A stretch of DNA of 64,000 nt from Cephalotus follicularis (Eukaryota; Streptophyta; Magnoliopsida; Oxalidales; Cephalotaceae), in the NCBI GenBank assembly GCA_001972305.1, contig BDDD01001508.1, positions 264,518 through 328,517 of the forward strand. Direction: 5' to 3'. This document shows, piece by piece, positions 59,677 through 64,000 of this stretch. The position numbers and the translations under genes are program-made. Within the stretch, counting starts at the first letter, position 1. Every line of letters begins with the position of its first letter. The notes beneath the pieces are model-generated. The model made no database searches and was not told the DNA's origin. It saw only the letters and a list, made by a program, of their open reading frames with translations.

Positions 59677-62224
59677 TGTGACATTCGTGTTACAGTAGTC
59701 TGTGTCTGTGAGCCTACGTGGTGTTCTGTCTGTTTGTCTACATATACATCACGACATTAATAAATTTTTATCATTGTGATTTTATTCGTATGATTTATTT
59801 GTATAACAAATAAAATTTTCTTTACTTTAAATGAAATGATGTTTTTTACTGAAATTATTGTTAAATTTGAAAAATAAGTCAAGTGGTTTGTCCTAAATAT
59901 CCAATTTCTGTTCGTATCGGTTAAATTCTGGACAAAAACTCAGTCCGTAATGGTTGTGTATAAAGAAATGCCAAATGGGTTTCTCTCTCTTTTACCTCTC
60001 TCCCCCGCTCTCCCATCTTTCTCCTCCCTCTGCCGATAGCTTCATTGTCAAAGTGACGTCGGCGAGGCACCAGTGAGACCGCAGCGGCCTCCCGAGCGCA
60101 CCGAACCCCACCCCAGCACAGGCGAACCGCCCTCATGCACACAATCGGCTTTTCTCTTCCCGCCACTATCATGTTCCAGATCTCCGTCTCTGGTAATGGA
60201 CACAGCAAGGCGAGCCCAGATTCGGCATCCTCGAGTCAAGGCGAGTCGAACGCGACCAGCCCCGACTCATGGCGACGCCGGCAGTGCAAGTCAACTGCGA
60301 AGATAGCCCCGGTTAAACGCCCTCATTCCGGCCAAATGAGGCGGCATCGTGACCAACGCGCCTCCGATCCATGATCCCAGACCTCCGACGCACCAGATCC
60401 GACCTCCCCGTTGTTGTCCGATCACCACACGTGGCTAACACACTCCGGTCAGTGGCCGCACGTTTCGGACGCGCATCCAACACTCTGACTCCGTTCTCCA
60501 CGTAGAGGTGTTTCGTTCCAGTTTCGCTCCGTGATTCTGGCTCCGTACTCTGTTCCGTCTGTTTCTGGTAAACTTTGACCGTTTCTCTATTAGTTTTGCT
60601 TTCTGTTGAATTCCGTAGTTTCGTGCCTGTTTCTTTGGTATTAAGAACTTGATTTGTTTAATCAATTCAAAATTGGATAACCTAGACAACCACTTGGAGT
60701 TGCTTTAGTGATTTCAAAATTGCGTTTAATTGAGATTAAAACGAAATTTTAGTGGTTTTTGCCATAACGCATTCATGACAATGAGTATACATTGGAGCCA
60801 TGTTTGGGTTTGTGTTTTATGTCATGTTTGAATTCTGAAAGTCTGTTGTCTATCTGTTTGTCTGACTGTCGGTAGAGGATCTTGCTGTTGAGGTCGGCCA
60901 TGGAGGCGACCAGTTGTAGAACTTGCTCGTTCGTTTTGTGAGTAGAACGCCTTTCTTTAACCATTTTTATTCTGAAATTCTGTTAAAAGATTTAAATGTT
61001 TAAACGTGCTACTTCATTTCTGAAATATGTTTAAGTTTTAATATCTAGTACATTATTTTAATATTTTACAAATGCTCGCATGATAATAGTCATAGTATGA
61101 CGTTATTTTCAGTTATATATGTACTTGATAAGAAAGTGATATATGTATCTGTTTGAATCTGTTTTAAGTCTGTTTTGAGTTATTGGTGATTTCTGTACCT
61201 TTGAAATCTGTTTAAATATGTTTCGATGCACTGGTGATCTCGGTATTGTATTAGTTTCCTATTTGTTGCCCATGAGGCACTATCTACACGTGTATGACCA
61301 TCTGTTGATGTTTTGATACGACGGTATCATTGCCACTATTATCTGCTGGACGTTCGGCCCGATGAGGCCCAAGTGTCAACCTTATCTTGTAGACCCATTG
61401 CATATTTATATATTTATTCTGTTTAAACTCTGTTAACTACTACATATATCTGAGTTTCTGATGATTCAAATCTATTTATGATAATAATATGACTTTTTGT
61501 TGATTCTGTAAATTTTTATTTTATAATCTATTTTACAAATCAAATTTTGAATTTTTATTATGTTTCTGATATTCCGTTTAAGTTGTTTGTAACTATTCTG
61601 CGAAAAATACCATTTTTTATGCGAGCAAAGATTCCTCCTGAATTTTTTGTTCCATCTCACTAGCCATGTGGACTAACCCCCCTCCGTTTTCAGTTATGAC
61701 AGGTTAGTCTGCTGAGTTCTGTCAGTCGAAATTAGTCAGTCTGTTGAGGTGAGAACACGAGGGTATGCCTACCAGAGTCTCAACGCATGCATATCATCCA
61801 CGATATTAGCATTTAAATTATGTATTTATTTATGTTTTTAGATAAATATTTTTATAGTTCTGTTTTGAAGGGTTGAATCCTATTTATAATTTAAGTTTTG
61901 ATAATATGGTTGAGGAGGAGCCCAACCCATGCCTATTTTCTTTTTTTTTTCTTGTAGTTTGCTGAGGGCTGAGACCATTATATAAATTGTGTTTTTCTTT
62001 ATAAGGGGTATAGTCCGATAAACAAATAATATATGACCGATTTTTGAAAAAATTTAAGAGTTATAATTATTTTCAATTTTTTGAAAAAAAGTTCTACTAT
62101 AACTTTTAATTTGATCAAATAGGTTTTAGGCAATTTTTAATTTTTTTATGATATTACGTGGAGATTCCTAAAATAGGCTTGCCACATGATGGTGACATCC
62201 GTCTCGGTCGGGACGGATGTGACA
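59677..62224 (+). mobile_element. Probable 2.55 kb solo LTR
   Basis: The left end TGTGACATTCG and the right end, on the complementary strand, TGTCACATCCG are imperfect inverted repeats with TG...CA termini. Flanks TAAAG (59672-59676) and TTAAG (62225-62229) agree at 4 of 5. Inside, a CT-rich run (59,980-60,030) leads into a GC-rich block (60,050-60,500) unlike the neighbourhood. No coding frame is present. Length and layout suit a long LTR of a chromovirus-type gypsy element; that assignment is inference. Confidence 0.5.
62195..62220. repeat. Hairpin at the right end of the solo LTR
   Basis: Arms ACATCCGTC (62195-62203) and GACGGATGT (62212-62220) are perfect complements with an 8-base loop. 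The position directly at the LTR end suggests that it is part of the terminal sequence. Confidence 0.85.
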
Positions 62225-64000
62225 TTAAGAATACTATTATGATTTAAATAATATAATAAAGCATAATGTTCATAATAAATCATAATAAATAACTAAAAAG
62301 TTCCTTACATTTGAATTGACTAAATGAGTTTCAAGATAATATGTAATTTATTTGGATATAACGAGGTAATATTTAGAGTAGTATATATTCGCATTTATAT
62401 TTTCTAGACTCGTATCCTTTTAATTTTCACCGTATCCAATGGCTACACTTTTTCATATTAAAATCAGCTCTACACTTTTTCATGTTAAAATTGGCGAAAT
62501 GAAAGCACAATATAAAATTTAGGAGAGAATGGTACATTAAATGTCGTGAGATGAACAAAAACTATAGAACTCGTGGGTAAATTTATTCTTTATAAAACTA
62601 GAAATATAAATTGAGCTTACATGCATCTTCAAAGGGGTGATCATAATCGGTTCGGTAATTAACTATTTTTTATTGAACCGACATGATTAGGCATTTTAAA
62701 TATCTAAATCGAATCATAAAAATTGATTCAGTATGAATTGGTGATTTTGAGTTTACAATTTTGGGTTAGAACAAAATTCAAACCCGCTTCACTTTTGTGG
62801 CCGAAATTAGGAATCTAAATAAACCCAATTTGAATATTGGATGAAATACCAAAAATACATTAAATTTTCATATGTACACAAAGATAGTCAATTATTACTA
62901 ATTTATAATTTATTCTTAAACAAAACAATCATTCATCCGTCCTATAATAAAAATCCACATTTTCTTTGGATGTCCCAAAAAAATTATCAGTGTTTAAATA
63001 GAAATAGAAATTGCTTGTTACTTAGATTAGCATTTATTACACTCTATCATTGTAGTTTTAAATCAATGCAAATGTATATGGAAAATAGTTAAATTAATTC
63101 AAATATAAATACATTAATTACACTATATTTAAATAATGTGCAAAGTCAAATGTAAACTATTATTATAAGACGGAAGGAACATATATTTATGTCAACTATA
63201 TCAAAATTATATCAAAACATACACTTGAATAAAGATATAAAGAAACAAATTAAAGTTGTCAACGACCTTGTAGCCTTGTAAGTGAAAGATATTGGAATCG
63301 AATATCCACATAGGCGTGGTTAGCTTCTTTTTCTCTTTCTCTAATAATATATATTAAAAAAATTAAAGTTAAACATCATAAATACCGAATTACATAATAA
63401 AAATATTTTTAATTATTTTATAATATACTCAACAATATGAGTATATATAATAATTGTACATTGTATGTACTAGGTTATTTATTTATAAAAATCGTAACCA
63501 ATTTGTTGTTTTTAAAAAAAATCAAACCAATTTGTTCCCAACAAATCGGTTTATTGATCAGCCCTGCATCTCACATAAAGTTACTAAAAACATTATAGTA
63601 AAAAGTGTAGCAAAAATTGCAAGTTAGAACACAAAAATATAGAAAGAGTACATAACTAAATATGCCATTCACGTCCAAGTGGTTAAAAACCACGCGCTCT
63701 ACCACTGAGATAAGATGGAAGGAGGAAGGAGCCCAATCCAATACTTTCTGCTGCTAAACTATGGGGTTGGGAGCAAGTATAGATAAGATGAAATGTAATC
63801 TTGGTAATTTATTGAACTCCGTGAAATCAGACAACCATTTGTGTACAAAGGATCTTCAAAGATATATGTCCCATTGAATCTTCTCTATAGTGAAAAGTTC
63901 TCAAATTTAGACTTTTAACATAGAATCAGTATGTATTTAGACCTATATGCCATTTATACTTAAGGTGGTTCAAGTCATCCGGTAACATGTATCCTATTTG
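62225..64000. other. AT-rich intergenic DNA
   Basis: No supported exon. Contains the tRNA-like relic listed separately. Confidence 0.5.
63665..63715 (-). pseudogene. Decayed tRNA-like sequence (Lys UUU-like arm)
   Basis: On the minus strand TATCTCAGTGGTAGAGC (complement near 63696-63712) is nearly a perfect tRNA D-arm and polymerase III A box. It is followed by an anticodon-like hairpin GTGG-TTTTTAA-CCAC (complement 63679-63693), whose loop centre would read UUU. The T-arm and acceptor stem are not recognisable and the B box is lost. It is either a tRNA pseudogene or the head of a tRNA-derived SINE. Confidence 0.4.

Noticed and set aside
60048..60501. Several 60-95-codon frames on both strands in the GC-rich block
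   Set aside because: Open frames are expected by chance in GC-rich DNA; the block is better explained as part of a solo LTR.

Overview
This window is nuclear DNA of a flowering plant, probably a eudicot. It has long AT-rich intergenic stretches, genes split by many GT-AG introns, plastid-targeted and cell-wall genes, and several plant-type transposable elements. It contains no prokaryotic operon and no CRISPR array. I cannot name the species. The gene models are spliced by eye from both strands and checked for reading frame across every junction.

Layout. 1-1.9 kb: AT-rich, no gene. 1.88-12.7 kb: a 10.8 kb Ty3/gypsy LTR retrotransposon of the Tat type, lying on the minus strand and carrying a second, spliced gene on the opposite (plus) strand. 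13.6-19.6 kb (minus): a ten-exon oxysterol-binding-protein-related gene (ORP3 type) with a 1.0 kb hAT-type insertion in intron 8. 20.3-24.8 kb (plus): an eleven-exon eIF3 subunit b gene, divergent from ORP3 across a 706 bp shared promoter region. 26.4-27.1 kb: a hAT-like non-autonomous element. 28.3-31.4 kb (plus): a six-exon rhomboid protease gene (RBL1-like). 33.3-41.4 kb (plus): a fourteen-exon organellar RNase R gene (RNR1-like) whose frame is broken near 37.13 kb. 41.4-55 kb: almost gene-free, with small tandem duplications and one solo LTR (50.5-51.5 kb) related to the 1.9 kb element. 55.1-56.9 kb (plus): a three-exon alpha-expansin with a TGG-to-TAG stop. 59.7-62.2 kb: a probable 2.55 kb solo LTR of another family. 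62.2-64 kb: AT-rich, with a decayed tRNA-like stretch.

The host genes are unrelated housekeeping or structural genes (lipid transfer, translation initiation, membrane proteolysis, organellar RNA processing, wall loosening) and form no pathway together. The most interesting object is the antisense gene inside the retrotransposon. It has its own TATA box, a leader intron that ends directly at the start codon, two phase-consistent coding introns and a 598-residue product. The host element itself is disabled by a deletion at its 5' LTR/gag junction, one frameshift and two stop codons. Two of the five host genes, RNR1 and the expansin, carry coding lesions that could be real alleles, pseudogenization or assembly errors.
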